A stretch of 64,000 bases of DNA from Timema cristinae (taxonomy: Eukaryota; Arthropoda; Insecta; Phasmatodea; Timematidae): the NCBI GenBank assembly GCA_039000515.1, contig JBCFYV010011164.1:41647352-41711351 (forward strand). Reading direction: 5' to 3'. The notes below the pieces were generated by a model. The model ran no database searches. It saw only the letters and a list, made by a program, of their open reading frames with translations, and had not been told where the DNA came from. The position numbers and the translations under genes are program-made. Numbering within the stretch: the stretch's first letter is position 1; each line of letters opens with the position of its first letter. Positions 12,173 through 23,884 of this stretch are shown piece after piece.

Positions 12173-12835
12173 CACAGACAAATAATATACCCAGAAACTA
12201 AAGCCCCAGGTTAAAATGCAAGACCGTAGCCAACCAATAATTTCAGCGGGGAGAGGGGAGTTGGTGGGTACAAACCCCAATTGCTGGGGGCTAGAATTTT
12301 TTTTTTATAAATATTAAACACCTTTAGAAGTTCTCTGAAGTGTTTTTATGGCAATATAACACCCTAACTGCCGGAGGTTAAGAAAAATTCCAAATATTAA
12401 ACACTTCTATAAGCTCTTTGAGTGTTTTTATGGCAACATAACCCCCTAACGGCCGGAGGTTAGGAAAAATTATAGATATTAAACACCCTAGAAGCTCTCT
12501 GAAGTGCTGTTTATGGTATGTAACACTGCCTTCTAATTTGTACTTGTGACTTAATTTTGATATTGTTTGAACCATAAATAAAGCCATATATATTTTGTTA
12601 ATTAAATTTGGGGGGTTTGAACCCCTAAGCCCCCCCTAACCCCCGACTACGTCCTTGTTAAAATGGTTGCTCTTTTTGGCATCTTGAGTCCTTCCAACAC
12701 TAGAATCGCTACGTTCAGTCCTTTTATCACCCAGCAGTGACACTAGCGAAGCCCAGTATTGAGAGAGTCAAGATGGTAAATGATCACAGCTAAACCCCCG
12801 TAAGGTTGAGAGTCTGTTTCTATTATTTGTCTGTG
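12173..12835. mobile_element. hAT-like foldback MITE, interrupted
   Basis: Terminal inverted repeats start CACAGACAAATAATA and end with TATTATTTGTCTGTG. The flanks CTCTTGTA (12165-12172) and CCCTTGTG (12836-12843) agree at 6 of 8 bases, an aged 8-bp target duplication of hAT type. The body is a long imperfect palindrome around CTTGAGTCCTTCCAACACT. It is split by another element at 12219-12657. Removing that insert and one of its duplication copies leaves 216 bp, close to the uninterrupted 214-bp sibling at 32229-32442. Confidence 0.85.
12219..12657. mobile_element. Nested hAT-like MITE with perfect 8-bp duplication
   Basis: It is flanked by TTAAAATG on both sides (12211-12218 and 12658-12665). 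Termini CAAGACCGTAGCC and, reversed, CAAGGACGTAGTC form short inverted repeats. Inside are three imperfect copies of a ~75-bp unit (AATATTAAACAC..TTTTATGGCAA..ATAACNCCCTAA). Related sequence lies inverted at 25500-25810. There is no transposase. Confidence 0.9.
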
Positions 12836-13131
12836 CCCTTGTGTCATTTAACCCGTGTGTTTGTGCTGTGTGTCATCTAACTTGAGTGTCGGCTGTCCCG
12901 TTTGTTACCTTGACCTAATTTATCCCACTACTCTAATTATCATCTGAGCTGTTTTGGTAACCGTGTGTCTTCTTGTGTGTTACCAGGACCGTATGTCATT
13001 ATTTGCTAACTGTGCCATTTATCCCTAAGTTTCGTGCCATCCAGGTCTAAAAACTCCTTGGTCTAGATCTAGATGCTAGAAGATCACTTGTCCTGTTGAA
13101 CTGTATCATTGGATGCCATTTTGTCTGACAG

Positions 13132-13345
13132 AAACGAACAGTCTGCCCGATCTGGACGAGAATCGTGGACCTTGCTCAGACTTTAGACTCGGGGAGGATG
13201 ACCTACAGGCCTTCGACTTCATCCGCAAGTTCCAGCTGGACTTGCTTCGCATCCAATACACGGGAGTGACGAGGGTCCGGGGGTCGAACCGCATGCAGAC
13301 CGCTTACCGCCTCGACAGGGACGCTGATCTCACCCTGCCTACAAG
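13132..13345 (+). CDS. FACIT collagen exon A: start of TSPN domain
   Basis: Encodes residues 1-72 of the visible chain. A short linker with one cysteine (GPCSDF, C15) leads into the TSPN domain (FDFIRKFQLDLL, then GSNRMQTAYRL). The acceptor is TTTTGTCTGACAG ending at 13131, and the donor is ACAAG/GTAATT. The exon enters at codon position 2 and leaves after position 2, so one base of a codon must come from an upstream exon. An in-frame ATG at 13113 lies in the acceptor tract and is not followed by a hydrophobic signal sequence, so I treat this as an internal exon. No signal peptide is seen; a secreted collagen needs one, so at least one 5' exon is missing. Confidence 0.88.
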
Positions 13346-13469
13346 GTAATTAACTATAATATGGTGTTGGTAGAAAGACACTTCTGAAAGGTCTTATTTC
13401 GTACTATAATCCTACACATAGTAGTGTTTTGGTAGGATAAAATACCTTCCAGAACAATCTTCCTACTAA

Positions 13470-13645
13470 CGTTCTGCATCTTATGAATGTGTGGAATGCC
13501 AGGCCGCCACCGTGTTTCGGATTCCACGTTAAACTGTAGGTCCTTCATTTCATCTCACAATAACCCTACCATTACACCTTAGAGTAAGTGCGTACAACCC
13601 GAACGGGTAGTAAGACGCAGTGCTAATAATAATAACAATAAGAAT
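13470..13645 (+). repeat. SINE family A, 5'-truncated
   Basis: Matches the 3' two-thirds of the complete copies at 19788 and 30065: GGAATGCCAGGCCGCCACCG, CACGTTAAACTGTAGGTCC, and CCCGAACGGGTAGTAAGACG, ending in a (TAA)n-like tail. The tRNA-like head is absent. It sits 125 bp downstream of the first exon. Confidence 0.85.
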
Positions 13646-13799
13646 TAATTTGGTGATGGCCATAGACGCCTTTGGTTTCTATTTAAGAGGATAGTGTTTT
13701 TATATAATGCTGTGAAATTAGTTCAAATTATAGGAGTGAAATAAATTAATCCTCTAAACATATTTATTTTACCTCACTACAATAATAACAATATTTACC

Positions 13800-15410
13800 T
13801 TCTTAGGGCTTTCTTACTAAAAAAATAAATGGTACGGACTTTCTCGCTCTATTGTTTGAAAATGGAGATATTTACTCAAAACTCGTAATATATGTGAAAC
13901 AAAATAATATACACTAGCAAACCCAAGCATAAATTGCACTATACTTATGTAAAACTTTTTTTAGTCCCAGTTTTAAATTTTATAATTTTTTTAAAAGAAT
14001 TAATGTCCTCATTTGTATGTTTGGACCGATAAAAAAAATCAATGTTGTGTCCACAAGGGTCAACACTTCGTATTAAAATTTCAACTTCCGGTTAAAATTT
14101 TCGACATTTTTATTAGGTGTTGCCAATCTTTATACCATCGCATTGCTATTAAATTCCTCATTTATAAATTTTGACCAATAAAAAATGTAAATATTAACTA
14201 TTGTGTCTAAAATGGAGATAGATCATTGTTGTACAAACATTTATCCTAAGAAGTTTAAGGAAAAACAACATAAATATAACTAAGTCTGTAAAAGTTTAAT
14301 TACTCTATGGCATTGGAGAAATATTGCTTTAAAACTTAAGTAGTATCTCTTTACAACTAAAGCTCACAAAATTGTATTAATATATTTGCCAATATCTCAG
14401 AAACTGTAGGATGTATAAAAATATATTTCATATAAAAGTTTTTTATTTTTAATAGTACTACAATTTTGCAATGATATGTTATTTAGTATCTTAAATAGTT
14501 GCGGAGATACGGAAGTTTCTGCTTATGTAAAGTACCCTAAAATTCATTTTCATAGTAAAATGAAAATAGCCAGTTTATTTATAATCTTAATCAACGCCTA
14601 GATACGAATTTTAATCAAAATCGTTAGAGTCGATTTTGAGAAAATCGATTTTATCTCTTTTCACCCTTTCTTAAACTACTCTTAATTTTAAGTTTGAACA
14701 GACACACTGACAGACGTCATTGCAAAGACCACTTTTTAGGGTTTGGGAGGTCTTGAGACGTCAGACATCCATCTAAATTTTAGGTTAGATTTTCTTTTGC
14801 GGTCGCAATACTTTTATCTTTTGTGTTCGTAAGGTTAATATATATATAAATTTACGTATAGCTTGAAAGTTATTGGTTTTATAAAAATATTTGTATTATA
14901 AAGAGACTTACATATTTGTAACAATAGTAATTTCATATCTCAAATAGTTTAGGAGGTAATATAAAAAAAAGATAATTTACGCATCAGACCGGAGCCCTTA
15001 AAGTCATTTTGCCGAAATAATGAGAGAAGCCATTTTGTTTGGAATATTTATTAATGTTTAGAAATTAAATTTAATCAAAATCATTAGAGCTTATTTTGAG
15101 AAAATCGACTTTTTCTCTTTTTGCCCTTCAGTAAACTACCCTTAATTTTAGGGCTATATATCCAATTCCAAAACCCCTCGGGGCAAACTTAGGAAAACCC
15201 TAGATACCAAGTTTTAGCCCGATCGGTAAAATAGTTTAGGCTCCAGTTGGAGGTACAGACAGACAAACGGAAAGTCAAAAACCACTTTTTTGGATTCGGG
15301 GGGGTCATGAAACGTCAAGATTCATCAAAATCTTGAGTTCGATTTTTTTGACGATCACTATACTTCCTCTACCTGTAAGATAGCAAGAAAATAAAAAGTA
15401 ATCTTATTGA
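13800..15410. repeat. Dispersed repeat F, copy 1
   Basis: About 1.6 kb aligned by ordered phrases with 27290-28720: AATAAATGGTACG, GGACTTTCTCNCT, AATGGAGATA, AATCAACGCCTA, ATACGAATTTTAATCAAAAT, CGTTAGA, and CTACCTGTAAGATAGC, ending in GAAANTAAAAA. Internally the segment ending in the AAACTACNCTTAATTTTA phrase is present twice (about 14550-14830 and 15040-15390). No reading frame or terminal repeats were seen, so the class is unknown. Confidence 0.75.
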
Positions 15411-16244
15411 ATCATTGTATAATGTATAATGATGGAGAAGATAGGTTTATTTGATTTTTAAATAATGATACCAAATCCCCACATTTGAGGTTATATTTAT
15501 GATACCAAACAATTTTATAGAGTTATGAATAGAATGAAATTTAATTTTTTATTTTAAATGTATAAGACTTTATTTTTTAAGTTTTTTGGTTCCGTTCAGG
15601 TTCAGGTTCTCGTTGCAATTTCTATATTTTAAGACGTATCCTTTCAGTGCCAGTGCCTGCAGAAGTTTTTCAGCCGCACACGTGTGTGGGCGTGTGGAGG
15701 AATATATTTTGTCCTCCCCTTGGAATTTTCTGCTGGCGCCAAGTTGTGCGAAAGCTCAAAAATTGGAGTTGAGTTTTAGTAGCTTCTCCAACCCGACTCG
15801 AAGATTTTTTTCTAAAACTTGAAAAATTTGAGTACTCTGAATTTTCGATTTTTCCTCAAATTCAAAGTTTAATTAGTTGTATTTAATTTTAAGATTTTTT
15901 TTATTAAATAAGATTCCTTGTCTAGTTAAAAAACAATTACAATACATTAAATATAATTAAAAATCCTAATTTGTGAGATTATAAAAGCATTTTATACAAT
16001 AAAAATTCATTCTGAGTAATCTATGTTGGTACTTATGGATTAAGCGTGAATCTATAACAGAAATTTCACTTGAAATATTCATAGTACAAATATTGCTCTG
16101 TACCACTTGAGCTTGAAAAAAACTCGATGTTTTCATTCGGACTCGACTCGAAGTCAAAATGCCTACTCGCACACCCCTAGAAATTATACACTAATTCATA
16201 AAGAGGTATTATTGGAAGATTTTGATAACTCTTAGGTTAACTTT

Positions 16245-16505
16245 ATATCTCCATGGTGTGATCCCACAAGCGAGCTATACCGACAACATTTGTGGATATA
16301 GGGTGTCATTTGAACAGCACAACGAGCCCTCCAGCCGTTAATCTCAGTTTTCTAAATCGGAGCTGCCTCACGAGGCTGAGTTTGACCCCATCCCAGACAC
16401 ATTGCTTCACAGATACATTTTGGAAGCGCCGGGTATCGAACCCAGGATCTCTGGATATGTAGCCGGGAACTCTGACGAATAGACCATAAAAGTGGTCGCT
16501 AGATG
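16245..16505. repeat. Dispersed repeat D
   Basis: Ordered phrases are shared with 8955 and 18120: ACAACATTTGTGGAT, AGCACAACGAGCCCTCCAGC, CATTGCTTCACAGA, and GGGTATCGAACCCAGGATC. The last resembles a reversed or direct tRNA B-box arm, which suggests a SINE. Confidence 0.7.
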
Positions 16506-16589
16506 AACTTTATAATATTAATCAATCTAAGACCCATTTCTAGTGACTTTCAATCAATTTTGGTGGTCGAAAGTGGGGAAACTATATAA

Positions 16590-16740
16590 AAAAAAAGGGT
16601 GTACACACGCTTACATATTATATGAGGTCACATAGGGCAAGGGTTTAGAGGGGGGCATACACCTCTACAGTGCAAATTGGTCAGTTATTGAACCCTGACC
16701 TCCTGTGTCAAAGATTGCTAAGCCACCGGCCCGAAAACAC
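16590..16740 (-). repeat. tRNA-like SINE fragment
   Basis: In reverse, CGGGCCGGTGGCTTAGC resembles an A-box arm and GAGGTCAGGGTTCAATAAC a B-box arm. It has no tRNA-quality cloverleaf. Confidence 0.5.
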
Positions 16741-18119
16741 TTTCGATGGTAATGGTCTGAAGCTGCCTTTCATAAGATGAAGTATTTTATTGCCATTTTA
16801 GCTAACCTAGCGATATTTTAAAACACGTTTGGTAACAACATTGTTAATATATTCACCCCCACCCCTCTCCCCAATCTAACTGGTCCTTTTCTTCTGTTCG
16901 TCACATCTTCAAGGATAATATTTTATTACATTCTACTTTACGATCTTTTTTTTTTATTACGGCTCTGATATATACATATTACAAACGGTTTGGCAATGAA
17001 TGAACCCGTTTTGATAGTTGCATGGACTAGGGCAGTATTTCTCAAAGTTTTTATAATGGAGGACCACCACGTTCCTGGCAACATGGTTTGGGTGGGGACG
17101 TTGATAAATCCAGGGAAAACTATATTTTTAGGCAATTACATTTTAGGACTATAAATACAAGACAAAAATAATAATGTATTAGATTAAATGTTGAAAATAT
17201 ATTATATAATTACATATAATTAGTAAGTAATAGTTTTTCAATTATTTTTAACATTCTAGATTCTATAATTTTTGATAAATAATAATCGTTTGTGTTTGTT
17301 GACTTAAGGTTGGCACAGATTTCCGTACACCTCGAACTGGAAGGTAGACGCGGTAGTAAAATAATGATAATAGTAATGGGCGGGGAAAAAAACGCAGCAG
17401 AAAAACTGTTCCGGGGGCGTAGCGTCAGGGTAAACTACGAGACTAAGTCTCCCCAAACCATCTAATGGACAATTAAGAAAAATAAATAACAAAGTTTCAT
17501 ATGGTTGTATAAGTTTAAAAACAACTCCCAAAGTGATAACAATTATAGAACATGACAACAATCTTGCGAGTTCTACCGAACAGATATTTATTAAAACTTT
17601 TTTTTCGATAAATTCCTTTTCTTTGAAGATGATCGTATCAAAGTTAATACATTTTCAATAGCAAAGCCGTATTCTATATTAGGATGGCCATAGTCAGGGA
17701 AAACCCGGAAAATCATCTAATGATATATTCGATCAGGGAAAATAGTATACTTGACTATCTAATCTCTCAATTATGGCATCCTATTCAAACCGTTTTTATT
17801 AAATCCATGTATATTTATTTTCGAGTGCAGTTCAACAATAATTATCTCTGACAAATTTAGTATTATGAAATTTTAAACATCGTCATGAATCCAGATATAG
17901 CTTTTATTCTGGGAAATTTAGATTGTTTGGATCAGGAAAATGTCAGGGAATTATCTTTCTTAGATTTTGTGGACACTTTGTGTACATCATTTACTTTAGT
18001 TGATGAATGTATGGAAGCTATTAAGACAAAGATTCCCGATGTCGTAAAAATTAATGGCTATCTCTTAAAGATATATATAACTTTTTATTTGCACAGAAAT
18101 CACAAAACCTCTGAACTTA

Positions 18120-18430
18120 CGATGGGCTAGATCCCGAGCTTGAGCTATATAGACCGAGCGGCCACCGCCGTTAGCGATGATAGTGCCAACATTTGTGGAT
18201 GGAGGGTGTCATGTAGTCAGCACAGACAGTGGACCTTCCAGCCGTAATCGGAGCCACTACCTACAAGAGAAAGTAGCTCCTCATTTGTCTTCATGAGCCT
18301 GAGATTGACCATGTTTCAGACCCACTACTTCATAGAAAATTCTGGAAGTGTCGGGGATCGAACCCCGGCATTTTTTATCTGTAGCCAGGAGCTCTGACCA
18401 ATATAACACAGGGGTGGTTACAAAACCCTG
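18120..18430. repeat. Dispersed repeat D
   Basis: The longest copy of the family: GTGCCAACATTTGTGGATGG, AGGGTGTCATGTAGTCAGCA, AAGTAGCTCCTCATTTGTC, and GGGGATCGAACCCCGGCATT near the 3' end. The self-complementary GGGGNTCGAACCCC is the T-arm of a tRNA-like head, probably read from the minus strand. Confidence 0.72.
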
Positions 18431-19099
18431 GTTTTTATAGAAAGCCTACTTTCAACCACCAACATTGATTGAAAGTCACTAAAATTTGACATTGTATAAA
18501 CATGTTTTATTTAATTAATTAATTAAAAATTTATCAAAAGCTTCCAATAATACTTATAAAGATAAACTCTACTTAATCTATAAATATCATTAATTAAAAT
18601 TGATGAAATTAAATGCAATAGTTGAAATATTTTTAATTTCTCCATTGCTGCAACATGGTTTCCAGTTTCCAAATAATGGGTTTCCTATTAAAATCGGACT
18701 GGACAAACCCTGGGATTTGTACAAGAAGGAAAGTTTACTTATGCCATTTTTCTCCTTGGCACAACTCGTTCAATACTCAATAAGGCATTCCAAAGTAATA
18801 TATAGACCAACCAAACCGTAAATCAGAAAGTTAGCGAGATCTGCTTATAGATGTCTTCTAGACACTAAAGTTAGAATTTCTGTACTAAATTATTCAAATC
18901 CACGGTCACGATAAGTTTCGTTCTTCTTATTAAGTCAACAACCTGAAGGTTGGTTTTATTTCTATCCATTCGACCTTGGGAATGCACTCAGTCCCTCGGC
19001 TAGTTAGTGCTGCCTGCACCATCTGGTAGAAATACCATGTACTATGGAGGTCTAGAAAGTGAGGTGGCTTCCCCTGAGTTCTACACAGATTTTCTATGA

Positions 19100-19332
19100 A
19101 CGATCGTGAAAGGGCCCATAGATTTAGTCGGGAATGGGATTGTCACGTACCTACAAGATTTTATTTTTACATTTTACAATTGGCAATGGAACCGACGGCC
19201 TTAATTCCCCTCCGAACGAAGTTGTGTTACGAATTATTATCGCTCAAGAAAAATTCCATTGCCCTCTGCTGTATTTGAACCCACGAACATCGAGTCGAGA
19301 TCACCCTAAGATTACCGAGGTCGACTAGTTTC
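19100..19332 (-). repeat. tRNA-derived SINE (family C), minus strand
   Basis: In reverse it reads a B box GTGGGTTCAAATACAGCAG followed by TTGAGCGATAATAATTCGTA and ACACAACTTCGTTCGGAGG. This is the order seen in the plus-strand copies at 22235 and 54410. The short reading frames over 19096-19328 are by-products. Confidence 0.7.
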
Positions 19333-19494
19333 ATTCGTAGCACGCCAAACACAGTATGAGAATAATAAAACTATGTTCATGACTGGTTCTCACTCTTTCA
19401 CTCTGGTTGACACTAAGCTACTATCCATTACTCAAGGTCTTAAAGACACATAACCTGGAAACAATGTTGACGTTTAGCTATGTACAACCCGCAA

Positions 19495-19690
19495 CCGTGG
19501 GCACACAAACAAAGGCGTCAGTCTTATCTTGTTTGGCTTGACATAGACAGAGAGAGAGGCCAGAGTTAGAATCTTAGTTGAGTGTACTGAGGTTTCCTTC
19601 CTAAATAGTTTCCCCCACTATCCACGCAAATGCGGGTGAACTTCTTTAAAATTCTACCTTCCTCATCCCTACCACGTTGTAAATAAGATG
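19495..19690 (+). repeat. SINE family B fragment
   Basis: Contains the family-B body: GAGTGTACTGAGGTTTCC, CCTAAATAGTTTCCCCC, ACGCAAATGCGGGTGAACTT and ACCTTCCTCATCCCTA. The CGAACGGGTAGTAAG end is missing. Confidence 0.6.
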
Positions 19691-19787
19691 ACCACTAAAA
19701 TTCTTATGAATGATTCATTTCAGTTGATTAAATATATGTGTTTCATATGTATGATAGAACTGCGATAGAAAGGCATTATAAGAAAAT

Positions 19788-20062
19788 GGGTGACCTGGTG
19801 GTCTAGGGGTAAGGTGTCAGACTTCTGTACTGGCGGCCGGGGTTCAATCCCAGGTACCGGCACAGATTGATCTGATTACCAAACCCTTCCTTCACCTCTG
19901 ACAAGACATCTTGTGAATGTGGGGAATGCCAGGCCGCCACCGTGGTTCGGATTCCACGTTAAACTGTAGGTCCTCCATTTCATCTCACAATCACCCTACC
20001 ATTACACATTAGCGTAAGTGCGTATAACCCGAACGGGTAGTAAGACGCGGTGCTAATAATAA
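19788..20062 (+). mobile_element. Complete tRNA-derived SINE (family A)
   Basis: 275 bp flanked by perfect 11-bp duplications TATAAGAAAAT (19777-19787 and 20063-20073). The head has an A-box-like GTGGTCTAGGGGTAAGGTG and a B box GGGGTTCAATCCCAGG. The body matches 30065-30346, and the tail is TAATAATAA. The 11-bp duplication shows LINE-mediated insertion. The intact B box and perfect duplication indicate a fairly recent insertion. Confidence 0.92.
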
Positions 20063-20229
20063 TATAAGAAAATATTTTTTTTAAAATATTTTACTCTCAT
20101 TGTTAAATAAAATAATTATTTTATTTGCCTATGCTTGAATCGAGGCAGGTAGATAGTATCTATCAGTTAGTAAAGATCCTAAAGCTATTTTCATGTATTC
20201 AGTTTTCAAATAATATATTCTTCAACTTA

Positions 20230-21740
20230 CTTAGACCCTACTCTATGGCATCAGGAACTCGAAAGTTCATTTCCGCACTTAAATAAATACACCACCTACT
20301 CCTATATTGAGCTAGCTCTATCCAGTCTCCCTTATTACACCCTATCTCTCTCAGGTCCATTCTAATGTTATCCTCTCCCTGGGTTTGATAGATAGTAGCC
20401 TGTAACATGGCTCTAGAATCTCCTATTATCACTGCATGTCTTACCCAACATAATCTACGGGACTTGATTATCCTAACAATGCCTTGTGATGAGTATAGGA
20501 TATGTAACTCATCATTATGTAACCCCCTCCACTTTCTAGTAGCATCATCCCTTTTTGGAACAAATATTTTTCCAAGCCACTTGTTTTCGAACACCCTAAA
20601 TTGGTTTTCATCACGTGTTGTAAAAGACCATTTTACCAAACCATAAAGAACAACCGGTAAAATTATTGTTTTGTATATTCTGAGTTTTAAATATCTTGAA
20701 AGCAGGTGAGATGTCAACAACTAACTGATCGAGTAATAACATGCATTTCTAGACTATTTCCTCATCTCCAATATAATATCGTTATTGCTAGTTAAAAACG
20801 TTCCTAAATATTTAAACTCAATAACACTTCCAAATGATATGTTGGTCGCAGTTATCTCTAAAGTATTGATCCCAATATGTTTTCTCTGTGTGGTCATATA
20901 CTTAGTCTTTTTAGCGTTCAATTCTAAAGCTATTTCCTTATTAGCCACTAGTAAGATTTCCGCATTTCTTACAACACATTCCTTACTATTTCCCAATAAA
21001 GCTAAATCAGCTGCATGTCCTAACAGCTGCACTGTACCGTTTAATGTCAAGCCTTCCCCACTCTCTTGTATTACCCTAATAACATTCTCTAAGGCTAGAT
21101 TAAAGAGTAATGTGGAAAGTGTATCTCTTATTTTCAACACAATATGTATTTCGAAAGAATATAAGTGACATCCAACCCGTACCCGGCCACGGATATCAGT
21201 CAAATATATCTCAATTAGATTGACAAGTTATTTGGGTATCACAAACTTAACTAAAATTTCATATAATTTGTTTCTTTTAACTAAATCGTAGGCCTTTTTA
21301 AAATATATCTATAATTGATGAACCATTATGTGGTGTTCAAACCTTTTATCTAATATTTTACAAATAGTAAAAAATCTGATTCGTTGTTGATCAATTTCGT
21401 CGAAATCTATACTAATGAACCCAAATTATTTCCTCTGCATATGGCGTCAATTTCATTATTAATTAGGTTGGTAGTTGTGTAATACCTCTATAGTTATTAC
21501 ACTCTATTTTATCTCCCTTTTTTTAAATGGATATTTTATTAGCTTTCTTCCATTCTTGGGGTAGTACTCCATTGTTACACAAGGTACATAACAGTTTATG
21601 AATCTCTATTATTAACTTTTCACCACCTTCCTTTAGTATCTGCTAGAATTTAATATATACCTGGAGATTTATGGTTCTTTAACTTCCTAATAGCTTCTAT
21701 ATTCTTCAACAATCACTTTTTTTAAATCATATCAATGCCG
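20230..21740 (-). pseudogene. LINE reverse transcriptase fragment
   Basis: Minus-strand relic of a non-LTR retrotransposon ORF2. Reading from 21740 downward one meets NHKSPG, PQEWKKA and CNNYRGI, then frameshifts. Next is 21203-20754 with DTLSTLLFNLALE and the active-site region, where YADD has become HAAD, and finally 20720-20238, the downstream connection with IYKTIILPVVLYG, RVFENKWLGKIF and ELHILYSSQGI..IKSRR. Frameshifts and the lost catalytic Asp show that it is dead. The endonuclease and 3' tail are absent, as in a 5'-truncated copy. The clade is not assigned. Confidence 0.88.
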
Positions 21741-22234
21741 ATGAAATAACATAGCTACATTTTTTTATGCTCGATTTTCCTAGCAGAATTCCATTATAAT
21801 ATTTTCACTGCGGTTTGCTATCCATTAGGATTATAGCCATATGTTAATTACATTTACGTTATAAGTTTGAGAAAGGTATTTGTATGTAATGGCAGTGAAA
21901 AATAATTTAGGAAAACCCCACTTAGTGAAACCAACCGGGACTCGAACCCTTAATCTCCCCGTATTCTTCAATCTAGAGATTATGAGATTGACGCCAGGCA
22001 TGTAAATCTGGTGGGCCGATTAATGATTCTGTGTGGCCCGCCGGCATTTTGATGAACATTTGAGATCACGACCTTTAGAAATTGAGCTTTATTTGGGGTA
22101 ATCTAGCAAGTAGGGTTGATGTACTAACTTGGTAACTGAGGGGGTTGGGGCAAAAAATTATAACTCCTATTTTATGGAAAAATGTGTTAGCATGGATTTC
22201 TGATAGCTTACAACTTGAATGCTTAAAGTTAGTC

Positions 22235-22535
22235 AGTTGTTGACCTCGGTTATCTTGGGGTAAAGTTCTCGCCTCAGGATCCTATGTTTGTGGGTTCAAA
22301 CCCAGATGAGGTTGACGGATATTTCTTGAGCGATAAAAATCCGTAGCACAACTTTCTTCGAAGGTAAAATAAAGCTGTCGATTGTGATATGTAAAGGAAC
22401 TCTGGAAGGTATGTGAAAATACCTTTCCCTGCAAAGTTTGTCAGCCATTTTACTCACCCATAAAAAAAGTCTCGTGTGCTGATATAATCAGTCGGTTCAG
22501 AATGTGCATGTTAATATCTCAAATAAATAACTAAA
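22235..22535 (+). repeat. tRNA-derived SINE (family C)
   Basis: The head has TGGGGTAAAGTTCTCGCC and a B box GTGGGTTCAAACCCAG. The body has TTGAGCGATAAAAATCCGTA, ACACAACTTTCTTCG and TGATATAATCAGTCGGTTCA, with an AATAAATAA-type tail. It is shared with 54410 (plus) and 19100 (minus). Confidence 0.8.
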
Positions 22536-23574
22536 AAAATATATAGTCTATAAATAGTCTATCGATATTTTGAAGTTAGCGAATATTAACGAATAAATAT
22601 ATATTTTTATAGTTAGATTTACGGATTGTATAGACGTTTAAATAATGAAAATATTCCATCTAAATTTATAGAGGCTGTCATTTTTTTTTTTTGCCCAACC
22701 CCCTCAATTGTTATTCAACAGAGATAGATTCCCAAAAATTGTTAAATTTGCGCACCTAACACGGGTGAGGTTTGGCAGAATATTATAGTTTCTTGGACAG
22801 TGGTTATCTCTAAAAAGTAACAAAACACCTGGAAAATGACGGCATCCATTTTGAAAGTGAATGGAACACAAGATTCAAAAGCCTAGCACTCACAAAATTG
22901 CTGTAAATAGGTTTACAAGTTTAATATAATGGTAAAAAAATACAAGTAACGTTTAAAAAAAAAGTTAATCTTAATTTTATTTTTGTAATATTGATTATTT
23001 TAATACTGAGACATTTTTGAATTTAGATGGTGAAAATATTGAATTTCTCGAATTGCTGTTCACTTCATATTTGTCTATCTTCAAAATGGCGCATTTGATC
23101 GAACAAGCAAGTTTAAGGTTGTAGAAGAGACTTATTTAGACTTAAGCATGCTAATTTAAATATGCTTTTCCAAACTAACCATTTTTTAGCTCTCATTATA
23201 GCCTGTTTAGTAAATTGGTTAGGATTGTTTAATATCCTTCAGCTAAAAAGAGAAAACATACTCAAAATTCTAAAAATCATGGACGGTCATTCTCCTGATG
23301 ACGCTAAATATTGGGTAGGGCCTAAATTGATTGAGAGGGTGAGATTATGTGTCACTGTCTAATTTCGAGTGGTGACAAATAAAAATGTTTGAATACGACA
23401 GGGCCAAATGCATCCTGCGTCGTATTATCGGTGAGTAACGGTTTATTTATTCGCGTGTTTGTTTCATGGGAGTGGACCAGAATTATCTGCACACGTGAAG
23501 TGACCTTTTGAACAAGTGCCATGCGAACCAGTCGAGACTCGACAGTGGCTTTCTGGGCAATGATATCAGACTAG

Positions 23575-23820
23575 CCCTCTTCAGTGGCCGTATAGTCTAA
23601 GGCGCTACTCTCATAATAGACTAGACTGCCGATGACGGGGAGGTCGTGGGTCGATCCAGGTCTGGTGCACTGAGTGTAGTTTTTACCAAATAGTTTCTCA
23701 ATATCTCTCCCCATGCAAATGTGGGTACGTTTCCTCTAAATTCAACCTTCTTCATCCCTAAGCCATTAGCATAATTAGTACAACCCGAATGGTATAGTAA
23801 GACGTGGTGCAATATAAATA
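23575..23820 (+). repeat. tRNA-derived SINE (family B)
   Basis: Full-length-like copy: CAGTGGCCGTATAGTCTAAG head, GACTAGACTGCCGATGACGG, a B-box remnant GGGTCGATCC, a body with GCAAATGTGGGTACGTTTCC, and the end TAGTAAGACGTGGTGCAATA. Confidence 0.78.
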
Positions 23821-23884
23821 TCAGACTAAATACAAGCACAGTTGTCAACGCGGTATTTAAGGCTTTTATTTTTCATTTGATCCC

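Noticed and set aside
13113..13131. ATG at 13113 as the start codon of the collagen
   Set aside because: It lies inside the polypyrimidine/acceptor tract of exon A, and the next residues are not a signal peptide. A secreted collagen needs an upstream exon.
17035..17140. hAT-type terminus CAGTATTTCTCAAAG
   Set aside because: It resembles the left end of other MITEs, but no matching right end was located.
17885..18130. 81-codon plus-strand frame as a small gene
   Set aside because: It has no recognised domain, AT-rich composition like its surroundings and no splice partner. It ends at a repeat.
18280..18400. tRNA gene around GGGGATCGAACCCC
   Set aside because: The T-arm-like palindrome belongs to dispersed repeat D; no complete cloverleaf can be drawn.
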